A stretch of 64,000 nt of DNA from Muricea muricata (Eukaryota; Cnidaria; Anthozoa; Malacalcyonacea; Plexauridae), in assembly GCA_963855995.1 (NCBI GenBank), contig OY979717.1, forward strand, positions 61,844,243 through 61,908,242, read 5' to 3'. The position numbers were made by a program, and so were the translations under genes. Below, in pieces: positions 13,101-24,400 of this stretch. Every line of letters begins with the position of its first letter. The stretch's first letter is position 1. The notes under the pieces are model-generated. The model had not been told where the DNA came from. It was given only the letters and a program-made list of their open reading frames with translations, and did no database searches.

Positions 13101-15925
13101 TTGATAAATGTTTTTGAAATATTGCACATTGTAGAGTTCGTTCAAGTTGTGCCGTGAATCACAAGTTATTTTGGGCACAGCAATTAAAACAAAGAACCAA
13201 GTAAGTTGTACTTTTTTCTGTTGTAAACAGAGGCGTAACTAGAACGATAATTTAGAGGCTGTTTATTCATATATTCGCGTTCAGCCCGACAAGTTTCTTT
13301 TGGAATCCAACCGATTTCAATAGAAATTCATCAGGCAGAACGCCAATATATGAATAAACACTCTCCCAATTAATGCTCTAGTTACGCCCGTGGTTGTGAC
13401 ATAACCTACTTCGCAGATCTACCCTCCCAGATGCACAGTGTGTTGTATCTGAGGTACCTAAATGATATGTTCTCTAATTGGCATTAGAGAGGTTCAGATT
13501 TGTCTTTCAATACCTCTACCGCTACCTCAATCTACCTTTCAGGCAATCAGATGTGCCGGACGTACCCGATTAACTAATAAAAATGGTTTAAAAATCGGGA
13601 AAATGTAGCAGTTGTGGTAGAGGAAGTCAAATCTAAACCTCTCTATTATCTGATTAGCAAGTTAATTTTATGTTTGAAATGTCTAGGTTTTATTGAAGAA
13701 ATGCGTCAGGCAGCTTGGTGGGACACTAGTTCATGAATTTGATGAATCAGGTTTGTACGAAAAATAAACCAAACCACACTCTAGCCCTGTTTCCACGTAG
13801 CTAGTTACGCACATAACTCCGAATGTCTTATCGCTTTCAGGTAATTCAACCTAACTGTCCGGCATAAAAAAATTAACATTGCCCGGTGATTGTACCAGAG
13901 TTTATAATACGTGGGAATAGGCTAAGCGGCGAAGATCTGCAATTCAAAATCGAACCTCTTCGGGAGTGTTATTTTATTTTGCTGTATTGGTTTTCCTAGA
14001 TTGTTTTAGTACATGTTACAGTACTTCGTTTCACGTGGGTCTAATAATTTTATAAATTATTACAGTACAAATGGAAGACTACTTTATTTGCTGGGGCAAC
14101 GTTCAAATTTACGTTGGGTTTATTTAAAACAAAAAGTTAGGAGACGCTTGCGTCTTCTGTTCGAGTTTGTTCTATAACTTGGAAAGTGGCGTACCGAGGC
14201 GACCACTTCAGCGGGTGTTCACATTTTATTGGCAAATTTTCCGACCAAGTTCAATAAATTTATCGACCGAGCACGTTTTTCCCTGCATATTTTCTGTTTT
14301 ACCAGCAATAGTTAGAGGTGCGACATGAATATGAGTGAGAGTTTCACTTGTGTAACATCAACTTGTATAATAAAATTCAACTGGAGCTTTATAATGTCCA
14401 TCAATCCCTCTCCCAAAATACAATAGCCTTTCGCCTTGTAACTGACATTACATTTCGTTTATCACAGTCACTCATGTTGTAACATCTGTAAATGAAAACG
14501 GTCATTGTCCTAGAACAATGAAATACTTGTGTGGAATCTTAGCTGGAAAATGGATAGTTAGTTTTGAATGTAAGTATCGTATCTCTTCGAATTCTCACAC
14601 TACTAAAGTTTGTGGTGTGCCAGGAAGATAAAATTTCTTGCAGTCATTTCTTAAATAAGTCTATAGATACATGGTATAAAATTCATACATAGTATCTCAG
14701 TTGAGCATGCGTCCCATGTGTTTCAGTTCAGTTCAAAGATAAAGGTCTTCCGCCACGGGCTATACTTGTTAAAGCTTCCCTCAACCTTTCCCTCAACTTT
14801 TTATGCTGTTTGACATTTTTTTGCAAATAATGGTCGCGCACACAATATCCCTATACACGCCAGACCTATTACAGTGTTTGTGGCCACTGAAGCGCTGGTA
14901 ATACAATGGTATTTTATTAGGGATTAAGGACAGTCTTCGACAGCGACAATGGTTGGATGAAGGTGTTTATGAAGTGGAAGGAACTGTACGAAAAACATGT
15001 GATGCGGCAAGGAAAGCTAGACTGAACATCTTACAACAGGTGTGAATCTTTAGTTATATTTTTGTGTCTATGTACATTTTTCTGTTTTCCGATTATACAA
15101 GGCCGTATCATGATGCGAGGACATTACTTTTGTTGACCGCTACACAAAAAAAGAACTGGGGCGTGCGTTGGTGATTTTTATTTTAAATCTGTATAGTTTA
15201 GGATAAACAGAACTTTTTGTCTTAATTATTCTTTTCTTTGAAATTTCGTATAAAACAAAGCACTTCATTACTGGACGCTAAAAAATACTGTTTTCTCATC
15301 CCATGTTTCGCTCAGCTTCGAGTCCGCAAACATCGACGGTCTCGGGTCAGAACATACTGTTTCCCTTGGGCTCACTAATCCAATGGGGTTTTTTTTGGCT
15401 GAGTTGTTGTCATTTTACTTAACTCTCATTGAATAAAAACAGGCTGCTAGCTGCTTTGCTCGACAAACACAAAAAGACAAAAATGTACAGCGCAATCGAG
15501 ATCCGGAATGAGGTAGGGTGAAAGATTATATTATAAGATTATATTTTGTATAGATGCCTCGTCTATTGGATGGTTGTTCATTTTTCCTCCGTGGTGTATT
15601 CATCCCTCCAACACCAAGTAAACAAGATCTTATCAAGCTTATTCAATTGGGCGGCGGGAAGTTGCTACAAAGAGAACCCAAAGTTGGAGATGAAGATCTG
15701 ACGTCCAGTCCTGTTGTGACGTCACTATCACGTGCACCAGAGGTGGCGTATCATGCTCCAGCTAACTCCTCCCTATCATATTGTACTGAGTTTATTTTAT
15801 TCGACCCACTATCACGTGATCAACACAAAGTTGTTAACTCCCCAATTCTACAGACCGCGCCTGTCACGTGGTTAATGGATTGTATATCATCGTTTCAACT
15901 CCTCGATATCCCGGACGTACAATAA
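4164..15925 (+). CDS. BARD1: BARD1, BRCA1-associated RING domain protein (13 exons, complete)
   Basis: Exons: 4164-4228, 4357-4413, 6115-6266, 6646-10668, 11120-11277, 11363-11443, 11813-11985, 12513-12630, 13135-13200, 13687-13750, 14468-14569, 14921-15039, 15554-15925. They chain in phase to 1849 codons plus stop. Residues 19-57 form a C3HC4 RING (C19, C22, C35, H37, C40, C43, C54, C57) followed by WLKDIRLNHQL. Exons 5-8 encode the ankyrin repeats (GETPLHLAAIKGD, DHAGWTPLHEACNHGH, NDTPLHDAVANGR, GLLPMDY). Exons 9-13 encode two BRCT repeats with the FEW and MPRLLDGC stretches typical of BARD1. BARD1 is the obligate partner of BRCA1 in an H2A ubiquitin ligase for homologous recombination. Human BARD1 has 777 residues; the excess is all in exon 4, whose domain-free linker is a long charged repeat. 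The start is placed 18 residues before the first RING Cys. Exon 8's acceptor (ATATAG) is the least certain junction. Confidence 0.95.
4414..6114. other. BARD1 intron 2
   Basis: No exon or clear transposon was seen. At about 5680-6005 the sequence is made of loosely repeated words such as AAGTTGCAGCAAGTCTG and GCAAGTTG, in both orientations. This resembles the CAACTTGT-rich stretch at 26800-27150. Small ORFs here have no recognisable similarity. Confidence 0.4.
7140..9195 (+). repeat. Tandem repeat array inside BARD1 exon 4 (about 38-residue unit)
   Basis: The exon repeats a unit of about 38 codons roughly 14 times. Consensus elements in order are: acidic DLEQ(D/E), RTGRKPVSIR, a basic KKKMRK, SPSETVQSS, then AQSDSE. 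Copies differ by substitutions and small indels but keep frame. A second-order duplication is also visible: the block from EADNIRTASAN to IPKRHCRED occurs at about 8085-8290 and again at about 8983-9190, each after a run of units. The protein segment (about residues 255-940) has alternating acidic and Lys/Arg patches, is Ser-rich, and should be disordered. Because the unit lacks stops on the other strand, a long antisense ORF appears there. Confidence 0.9.
10195..10345 (+). repeat. Asp/His/Asn-rich low-complexity run in BARD1 exon 4
   Basis: The codons read DDIPDYNDIDNDDHHDN, then YDHHDNDDGGYDYDGDDHG, derived from repeated GAT/CAT-type triplets (GATGATCATCAC). An RGRPTKN motif, close to an AT-hook core, follows at about 10478. 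The acidic run ends about 110 residues before the exon boundary. It could bind metal or histones, but composition alone does not show this. Confidence 0.7.
12646..12843. mobile_element. MITE with terminal inverted repeats GCCCTGTCACA
   Basis: Both ends carry a long inverted repeat (about 50 bp): GCCCTGTCACACTGTGCAAT at the left is matched in reverse at the right. The pairing extends inward through TGCAACTTGC and ATTCTACTCTT. The element is about 200 bp, non-coding, and sits in BARD1 intron 8, 15 bp after the exon. No convincing target duplication was seen. Confidence 0.75.
13232..13389. mobile_element. MITE with ends GGCGTAACTAGA
   Basis: GGCGTAACTAGA at the left is repeated inverted as TCTAGTTACGCC at the right. 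An inner pair of inverted words (ATTCATATATT / AATATATGAAT) is also present. It is about 158 bp, non-coding, in BARD1 intron 9, starting about 30 bp after the exon. Confidence 0.7.
13483..13647. mobile_element. MITE with ends ATTAGAGAGGTTCAGATTT
   Basis: The left arm ATTAGAGAGGTTCAGATTT with a following CCTCTACCGCTAC is mirrored at the right by GTAGCAGTTGTGGTAGAGG and AAATCTAAACCTCTCTATT. It has about 45-bp arms with a few mismatches. It lies in BARD1 intron 9 and ends about 40 bp before exon 10. Confidence 0.7.
13783..13923. mobile_element. MITE with ends AGCCTRTTYCCACGTA
   Basis: The left end AGCCCTGTTTCCACGTA is mirrored by TACGTGGGAATAGGCT at the right. The element is about 140 bp and non-coding, in BARD1 intron 10 close to exon 10. 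It is the fourth unrelated MITE within 1.3 kb. Confidence 0.65.
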
Positions 15926-15987
15926 ACTAGTTAAAAAAACATGAAAACAAAACTCGTATTCCGAAACGAGGTTGATCCCGAAAAGGC

Positions 15988-15993
15988 AATAAA
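15988..15993 (+). terminator. BARD1 polyadenylation signal
   Basis: AATAAA occurs about 65 bases after the BARD1 stop codon, a normal distance for a short 3' UTR. It is the only canonical signal close to the stop. Confidence 0.6.
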
Positions 15994-16053
15994 ATGAACA
16001 ATCTTGAATTAAACATTTTTATTAGCATGCTGTTGTGTAGTTAAAGGGTGTGT

Positions 16054-16293
16054 AGAAAAAGGGATGGATTGGCAACTCCTGTCATCTATATTTTATCTTC
16101 AGTTGAGCACACCGGAAGCAAACATTGCCCAACTTGTATGGTAATTATGCTCATGAACTCAATTTCGTTTATGCGCATCATTACCAGTTGTGCAATTACG
16201 AGTTGTGCAATGTTTGTTTCCGGTTTATTCAAAATAACAGAACCGAATATCGTGTATAGTATTAACTAGCGTTGCCAATCCATTCCCTTTTCT
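16054..16293. mobile_element. MITE with ends AGAAAAGGGAATGGATTGGC
   Basis: The left end AGAAAAAGGGATGGATTGG is mirrored by CCAATCCATTCCCTTTTCT at the right. An inner inverted pair (CCGGAAGCAAACATTGC / GCAATGTTTGTTTCCGG) makes the 240-bp unit fold back on itself. No ORF. Confidence 0.75.
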
Positions 16294-16481
16294 AATATCT
16301 ATGGTTCATGCTACTGTTATTAATTGGTTTGCCTTCCAAATGCGTTAATGTAAAGACTTTAGCACGGGCGAAGTGGGCGCGTTGGTGACGGTTGAGGATC
16401 GACTGAAAGGTTGGAAAATTCTTGGCAATCAAAGAAAATGAGTTCTAATATCGTGTTGTTCCAGTATTATAATCACATTTA

Positions 16482-16651
16482 AGCTGGTTTTCCACTAGGT
16501 GAATTTGCTCGCGCGACGCAAAGCGAACACAAAAATTCAGCGACGTGATTGGTTGGCGGAAATGCAGGCTTTTTGGCTTGTTAATCACGTTGCAGAATTC
16601 CTGTTTTCACGACGCGACGCGTGAACAAATTGGCCTAGTGGAAAACTGGCT
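16482..16651. mobile_element. MITE with ends AGCTGGTTTTCCACTAGG
   Basis: The left end AGCTGGTTTTCCACTAGG is mirrored by CCTAGTGGAAAACTGGCT. The bases TA flank both ends, compatible with a TA target duplication. The centre has inverted words around CGCGACGC. About 170 bp. A related single end (GAGCTGGTTTTCAACTAG) lies at about 48327 in MARS1. Confidence 0.7.
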
Positions 16652-17590
16652 ATACAAAAAATGTAACAACCTGTTCATGGTTGATGTATATCAACAATAT
16701 TATGTTAGCTTGTTGACGGCAACCAGTGTGATGCCACAACAGCGTCGTTAAAGCAATTCCATAGAGTAGCGTGCGTAATATGGATCAATAGCTATTGCTG
16801 AGCATGAATCAGCCTGTATTCAGGTGTAACAATAATGAACAATTGGGCAGCAAAACTTTCTTTATATTTGCTGTGTAGACGGATTGCTCAGTGGCAACAT
16901 TTGCTATTAATGGTTATTCATTCCTGTCTCACTAAATCTTGATTTTTAGGTCTTAACTATTGTATTACCTTGAGTAACGTCTGTAATAACCAACTAATAT
17001 TGCCCACGTCATGTTATGCTCTTGCATGAATTATGTCCTACATTCATTTGTACAAAGTCTGGAAAATGAAGCAAACTTTAACACAGATAAAGCAGTTGTA
17101 GGAAATCATGTACAAATGTACAAAATCATGTACAAAAAACGCAAAGCGTGCATGGCCAGGCTGGTGAAATTTGTAGTTGCAGATTCATAAATATATGCTC
17201 GCAACTCAGAACATGCACCAGAATGACTGGTCATATATTTCTGGTGGATTATACCCTGTGTATTCCTATTTCTCCACAAAGTGGTGTTACTTTTAACTTA
17301 AATTAAATTACTGTACAGCTAAATTCAAACGCTCAAAGAGATATATTATATGTGTAACAGCTTACATCAAAAATCTGATTAAAATTAGAAGTTTCTTCGT
17401 TTATTGTATTGCTTCGTTCTTAGATTGGTCCTACAGTTTATGATTGTAAATTGAATAATGTGCAGTTTTAAGAATTATTTTAGAATAAAGAATGCGGTAA
17501 TTGTAAATGTAACCACGCTGAACCTACAAAATTCACCATTTGTGCATGACCACTCATTTCACTCCACGCGTTCAGTGAAGAATCTTGTCT

Positions 17591-18313
17591 GTAGTTGCGA
17601 ACACCGCGGAAAAACGTCTGCGCATGCGTCAATTTTACTGAGAGTGGCTTGATGAATCGGGTGTTTCGAGCTTGTTTATTTCGCAATATGGCGGTGAAAA
17701 GAAGTACCTCACATATGTGCCTTTGGAGTAAAATTATTAGCAAACCAACGAACGTATGAACTTAAAACAAGAAATAATTGTAGTTTACATGCCTAGAAAA
17801 TAATAGTATTTTAGATGCAGGTCAAAGGTGAGTAATGAAAAATTTATTGTTTACGAAAGCTGCTCGACCGAATGAACAAGAAAATTTTCCATAGGGTAAT
17901 TTTATCCACATTTTTGCCAATATCTTTTTTTGCGTAGAATGAAAAAATTTTGCGTTGACTGTATTCAAGGGTAATGACTTGCTATGCAACTTAAGCATAT
18001 GCAAATGCAAAACTCTTTCACAGTTTGCAAAACTCTTGTGTTTTAATCCGGTGTTCGAAAATTTTTCAAGAAGTACTCGCTCGCCTCTCGGACTCAAACG
18101 TCAATTTTTGAATTAAATTTTGTATTCTTAACCTTAGAAAACTACTTGTTAATAGCTAAACTACTTGTCCTAATGTTGTTTTGTTTGTTTCACTTATCTT
18201 CAGCAATTAAAAGGAATGATTTTGCTCCAGAAAACGGGATTTAAATTCCCCACAATATTTCCAAGTACTTGCGCATGCGCATACATTTTTCCGCGGTGTT
18301 GTAGTTGCGTGTA
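17591..18313. repeat. Spaced inverted repeat of ACACCGCGGAAAAA and GCGCATGCG
   Basis: GTAGTTGCGAACACCGCGGA with a following GCGCATGCG near 17591-17628 is found inverted near 18271-18313 with few mismatches. The arms are about 40 bp and the spacer about 650 bp. The enclosed DNA has no recognisable protein. It could be a worn non-autonomous element or two independent copies of a short repeat. Confidence 0.45.
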
Positions 18314-18471
18314 ATCCTTGTCTCAAAAGTAGCACCATCGCTGAAATACCCATGCTGACGGTCTTTTTTATCTCATATAAATGTGAGTTCAAATATGATC
18401 TTGAGCAAGGAATAAATCGAGCTGGGGAAATCATGGCGATATACAGCTATAATTTTACAAACCCTGGGGTG

Positions 18472-21400
18472 TTATGACATATCTTTGAATAGACTCTTCA
18501 TCCATTCAAAATCTGGTTTATACGAAAGTTGGGCAGCCTCGTCTGGTTGACTATCTTTCGTTTTTTTCTTTTCGTCTACATTGTGACCTGACTCTGTCTG
18601 TAAACTGCTGTCCAGCGCATTCGAGCCTGCAGTTTCTTCGTCTGATGTGACTGCATCTTGACTGGTGTCCATGCCTACAGGAAGAAAAACCCCAGTTAAA
18701 GACGTGATAAAAATGCATTTGGCATGAAAATTATTCCAACATAATTATGACAATTTGTTGCAAGAAATCCTATACATTAAGATGTATGCAAATGCAAAGA
18801 CGAAAACTTTGATGGTTTTTAGTGACATATAAGAACAGATTGTAGCCGATATTTCCATGAAGTTCAATATTACGACCATAGTGTCTGCATGTTCTAAATT
18901 ATAACTTTTTTGTTTATCTTAATGCACAGTTCATTACTGGTCGCAAATAACATCCTAGATTGAAATCGCGATGTACACTGGTCTATTAATACCTGCTGAA
19001 TGTTTATGTGCTGCGCGTCAAATACTTAATGGACCAAAATGTAGATACACAAGTTCGGTGTGGATAGCCATGCAATAAATCATGAACTTATTACAAATCT
19101 CTCTATATAATTATGAATTAATTTTGCATAAGTTCAAGCAATGTTTGCAAAAAATATTGAAGTCAATGCAAACGGATGCACAAATGCAAACAATTTTGTA
19201 GTTTAAAGTTTAAAATTAATTGAATTGATTTTTGTCTTGACACCAATGTTGCGGCTGTCGATTTCAAAAGAAATTTAATATTTGAGCTTTTGTAATGTTT
19301 GTTTTAAAAACTTCATGGAGAAAACATATTCAATATATACTGTAACACTGATTAACATAAAATAACATGTTTCAAATGTGATTGTTACGCTACAGTTTTG
19401 GTAATGATGAAGCCATATGTGTCAGGGTTATGAACAGTCCACAAATTTTAATACGATGTTGCGATACAAAATTTGTATGAAAACCATACATGGAACAACT
19501 TGTAACAAATCTGTTCTGTTGAACAACCTTGTGCCAATGTCGGAGACAAATTAATTTGTGTAACTTGTGTATTGAGAAATAATAAAATAAGCATGCATAT
19601 ACATGATCGGAGAATGGTGATTCTGATATATTACTATCCAATATATCTCTATCATATGTTTCTGTCACATTACAGGGTTTTTATAACTTAGTCCAATTAA
19701 TTACCCTTTCTGACGACCACCATTTTGCTTATGTTTGAGACTATAAGCTATTGCTATCCTAGTCTCTATTCCCGTCAACTGTCAAAATTCCTTTCACTAG
19801 ACATGACGAGATGATTTTGGAATTTATGCTACTGAAATTCGTGAGTCAATTTAGTCCATTTCTTGGCGTTTTTTTAATATTTCATTTTTTCATATTTTAT
19901 TTTTTCAACTGTCGAACAAACATCCGAATGATTTCTATAGCTTACTGTCTTCTACTATTATTTTAAAGGCAATTACCTAAGCAAGTTCGTCCGGTAATCA
20001 GAAATAATTTAACGTCCGGCAGCTGTGTAAGTAGATGTCAATCAAATGTTAAAATTAAATGCGTACCTCCGCCGTAACTCCTAGAAACAATCTTTTAATG
20101 TTAGCTCAAGAAAGAATAAACGTACTTAAAAGATGTTTCTTTCTTCTCGTCCAACCTACCAAGTTGTTCTTGAAGTGTGTTTGGTGGTCCTTCTAGCACT
20201 AGCTGCACTCGTTTTGAACTACATGGCATGTGTTAATATTTGGAAAAATCCTTTGTTACGAACATGGCACAATATTTTTACAATGAATTTGATCATTATT
20301 GATCTCATAACTAGCGTGCTCAGTATGTCATTCACAATTCTAGTTTTGGCTTATGGCGAGTGGCCAATGAACCAATCAATGTGTAATTTTTCTGGCTACA
20401 TCAACGCCGTTGTTGCCGCGATTGGCATAAACACACTGGCGCTATTCAGTTTCTCACGCTATCAACTCTTTGCTCATCCATCGAAATATCTGACAATTTG
20501 GAACAGAAAAAGATGCGTACAAGCTATTGTTGCAGTTTGGATAGTCGCCTCCCTCGCTTGCTTGCCACCATTATTTGGTTGGGGAAATTACAAATTCTTA
20601 CAAAAAAATGCTGTATGTTTCCTGGAATTCACCGCAAGCAAAGGGTACTCTTCTTTCTATGTTTATGGCCTGCTTGCGCTTCCCCTAATTGTTTCAGTGG
20701 TGTATTTATTTAGACTATACATAGCACTGCGCACGAGGCGCCGAGTCAGTTCCCAAGGTTCGGACGCAGAAACGGCAAATGTAAAGTTTCGACAGACAAT
20801 TCGTGCTGCGAAGTCGCTCCTCATCCTTGCATTGGCGTTTATTCTCTGTTGGTTACCTGTGTTCATAATCTATGCTTTGGACGCTTCGGGTGTTTATTTA
20901 CCAAGAGGATGGTGTCTATTTTCAACACTGATGATTTATGTATTTAGTGTTCTTTTGCCGCTTATTTATACGGCTACAAGTTCTGTATTAAAAATCGACT
21001 GCTGTTCGGCCTGGCTTAGGAAACTCAAAACACAAAAAACACCGAGGACTTCCGTACAACCGGAACGGGACGACAGCTAATAGCCAGGAATAGGTCGTTG
21101 TGGTAACTATTGCGATCGCGCGGCATTCGTAAAAAATACGCATACTCAAGACTCTGATTTGTTAAAGAGAAAAAATGGAAATGAAAAATTTTGGTGGTGA
21201 GATAAGCTTATTTATACCTTAAATAAGTATAAAAATTGCTTTATGCTTTCCATTGAAAAGGAACTTTGTTTTTTCCATTCCATTCAGCAACTCTATCTCA
21301 GCAAACACTATTGTATGCTAAACATGACTATTGTATTTAGCCCCCTACTAAGAGTAAACACAAATTGATTGTAGGCCAAAGATTAACGTTTCTATACTGA

Positions 21401-24400
21401 CCTGCATCTTCATCCTCACTATCATCATTATTATCTTGTGCAAGAGCCTCACTAAATGCAAACAAAATCTAGTTATTTTAGTGCACGAACATAAAACAAA
21501 GGGACAAAAAATTTCATAGCATTAATCTATATGTTGCCCAAGAACGGAGATGTTTAGCAGTGAATATAATATTAGGAAATATAGCCACTAGGGAAGATTG
21601 GATAGTAGTGATCTATAAACGTTCTTCCCTACTCAATGATTAAGAAACTGTTCTTGTACGAGCCGAGAATGAGGCTATGCATGTAACAAAACGTTAAATA
21701 AACCTGAATATACCTGTCGGGTTCTTTGCTGATGAGCAAAGAGTGAAGGAAGTTTAAACATAAAGTTGTTACAGGTGGAAGCACATGTGACGGGGCGCTC
21801 AACATCTACAAAAAATATACACGCTATAACACACTAGACTAATACTTGACCTGAGTTGTTATAAAGAACATTAGAGTAGTTTTGCAGTGCCATCTCTCCC
21901 CATAGTCTTCAAAAGTTGTGAAAAGTTCAAAAAGGTTAAACTTTTATGAAACGCATAATACAGTAACGAAGTAAGAACAACCCAGTCAAATTTGTTGTTC
22001 TTAGAAGAACGACCAATCAACTATTTCGTGACCGCATTATTAGTGCGTGCCATTGAAGTATAACCTTCAAAACCGATGAGATTTAAGCGCGGGGGTGTAA
22101 GAAAAGAGTTGATCAGAATTAAATTCTAAGTCATGGATTTAATTCAGTTTAAATTTTATATTCAGCGTAGGTACTGTATGATAAGGACAATACGTCCAAC
22201 ATTTTGTGAAATGTATCAGTTGATAATCAATATAATCAATGAATTTTGTATGATTAGTGACTGTCTCACTGCTCAAAAACCTCGTGCAAGGCACGGGAAA
22301 TCGTGTTTCCGAGTTCTAGAAATCTATAATTTTCCCTGGGCAGCATGCAACCGGACCCCCTAACTGGTTTGTAGCGTCTCCACTCACGAAAACAGAGAAG
22401 TGCAAACATGACAAATACCTGACAAAAGACAATTTAATAATTTTGATTTTTAATTAACTGTTGTGTCAACAAGCACGTAAAATCATCCGCGTATTGAATT
22501 AGTTTTCATGTATATTCAAGCGACTTGTTTTATTTTATAGGAAAATGTGCAAATGGTCAGTAATTAATTAGTGTCTCGTGGCACTTGTCTTTCAAACTTT
22601 TAATCGTCTTTAAACTAACTTTCGCAAATTTTTTCCCAAAGTGTTAAGAATTGAGCATATTCTTTTCCTGGGTAATGCCAGAAGACAGGAGGTATGCTGT
22701 GATATAGCGACCATAAAGAAAATACTTTTATCTTGGCTTCATTATGACTCACAATGATACTGCGGTAAACCATTGAGAGCTTCGATAGAGCCTATTATAT
22801 AGAGAAAAATACAGGGGTGCGCGGAAATACCAGATTTATTTCGTGTGTTGAACATGATATCTCACGAGTGAGCGCAGCAAACGAGTGAGAAATATCATGT
22901 CCAGCACGAGAAATAAATCTGGTATTTCCGCGTACCCATGTATTTTACTGTTTATCGTAAACTACAGGCTTTCCACCAATATAAAACGTCCAGAAGCTAT
23001 GATTGGTGATTGTTTGAAAAGTGATAATTTTCACATGTGAAATTATCATAAATAATCTCACATGTGAGATTATCAGTTTTATCAGTGCCCGCAATCTTTA
23101 TAAAGCACTGTACTTTATATAATGAACATATTAAAACGATATCACTATAAATGCTAAATTATTTACTTTTTTGACAAGGCTAAATGCATGAGCACATATT
23201 ACTACACATAATATATTTTTCTGTATGAAGTTTCTTACCTCACGGACAACTTTTGAAGAGGTATTTTTATGAAAGGCTGTGGCATCGTCTGAAACATCTT
23301 CGGAAGACACTATAATGGGATTAAGAAGTATGGACTCAGAACAGTGACGGAGAGTAGCCAATCAAATTAACAGGTCAGTACTACTAAACATTCTTGAGAC
23401 ATATTATTTTACCATTGTCGGTGACGGCTCCAAAAACGCGGTGAAACTCAGATTCTTCCGCATTTGTGGTTGTTTCCTGTCAGGAAAAGTTTAATGATCC
23501 AAATTTTATCAAGGTACCGTACCCAGATACTTTACCATTAACGAACAAAGAATCTGATACACTCTCGTTGCTTTCCTAATAGCTATAGCTAATTTTACAG
23601 CTGCCTATTGCATATTAGTAGAATCATACTAGTATACTATTGCAAATGCTGTAATTTGATTGGTTACCCTACTCGCTATCTATTCCTCGATAGATAGCGA
23701 GTAGCGAAACAATCATCTTCCTATAGAGATTTCTTTTAAAAAATTTGCTTAAAAATCAAATTTTTTGTTGAATATTCCATGTTTGATCTTTGATTCTACT
23801 AAAACAATTAGACTACTCGCTCTCGATTTCTACGCGGTGATAGTCGATTCAGGCTTCGCCCTCATCAACTATCCCTGCATAGAAATCTCGAGCACGTAAT
23901 CTACTTGTTAACTATATATTTATTACCTTAAGCAGAAATATTTCCTCTGTTTCAACGTTTTCAATGGTATATAACACCTATATATAAATACAGTCATATT
24001 TAGTAAAACACTACAGTTTTGTTGATCCGTTTTTTGCTAAACTGTATTACATTTTGTAACTAACATTGTAACACTAACAGGTAACGATGAAATCGTCAAG
24101 TGGAGTTGTGACAGCATAGACAATCAAAAGAATGGACTGGAAACGCAAGCTAAAGCGTCAATGTTGCTGATGCGACATCCGTGATACGGCCTGATATGCT
24201 ATACTTCGGAACCCTGTAACTTCACTTTAAATATACTTCAGGACTTTCTATTTACATATTTTAAACAAGAACAGCAGTGTCTATGGAACTATCGACTTTT
24301 AAAATTCTTTATGGACATAACAAAGCTAAAACCCAACGCTGAATGTTTGCGTTCTTTTTTACTACAGAAATGTCGCCATTGTTGTTGTTGAAAAAGGTTT

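Larger units (their letters stand above)
15994..18471. other. Convergent intergenic region BARD1 / WDR75
   Basis: About 2.5 kb between the two stop codons. It holds two MITEs (listed separately) and a spaced inverted pair at 17591 and 18313. The rest is AT-rich DNA with no recognisable gene; small ORFs here lack coding character. Confidence 0.5.
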
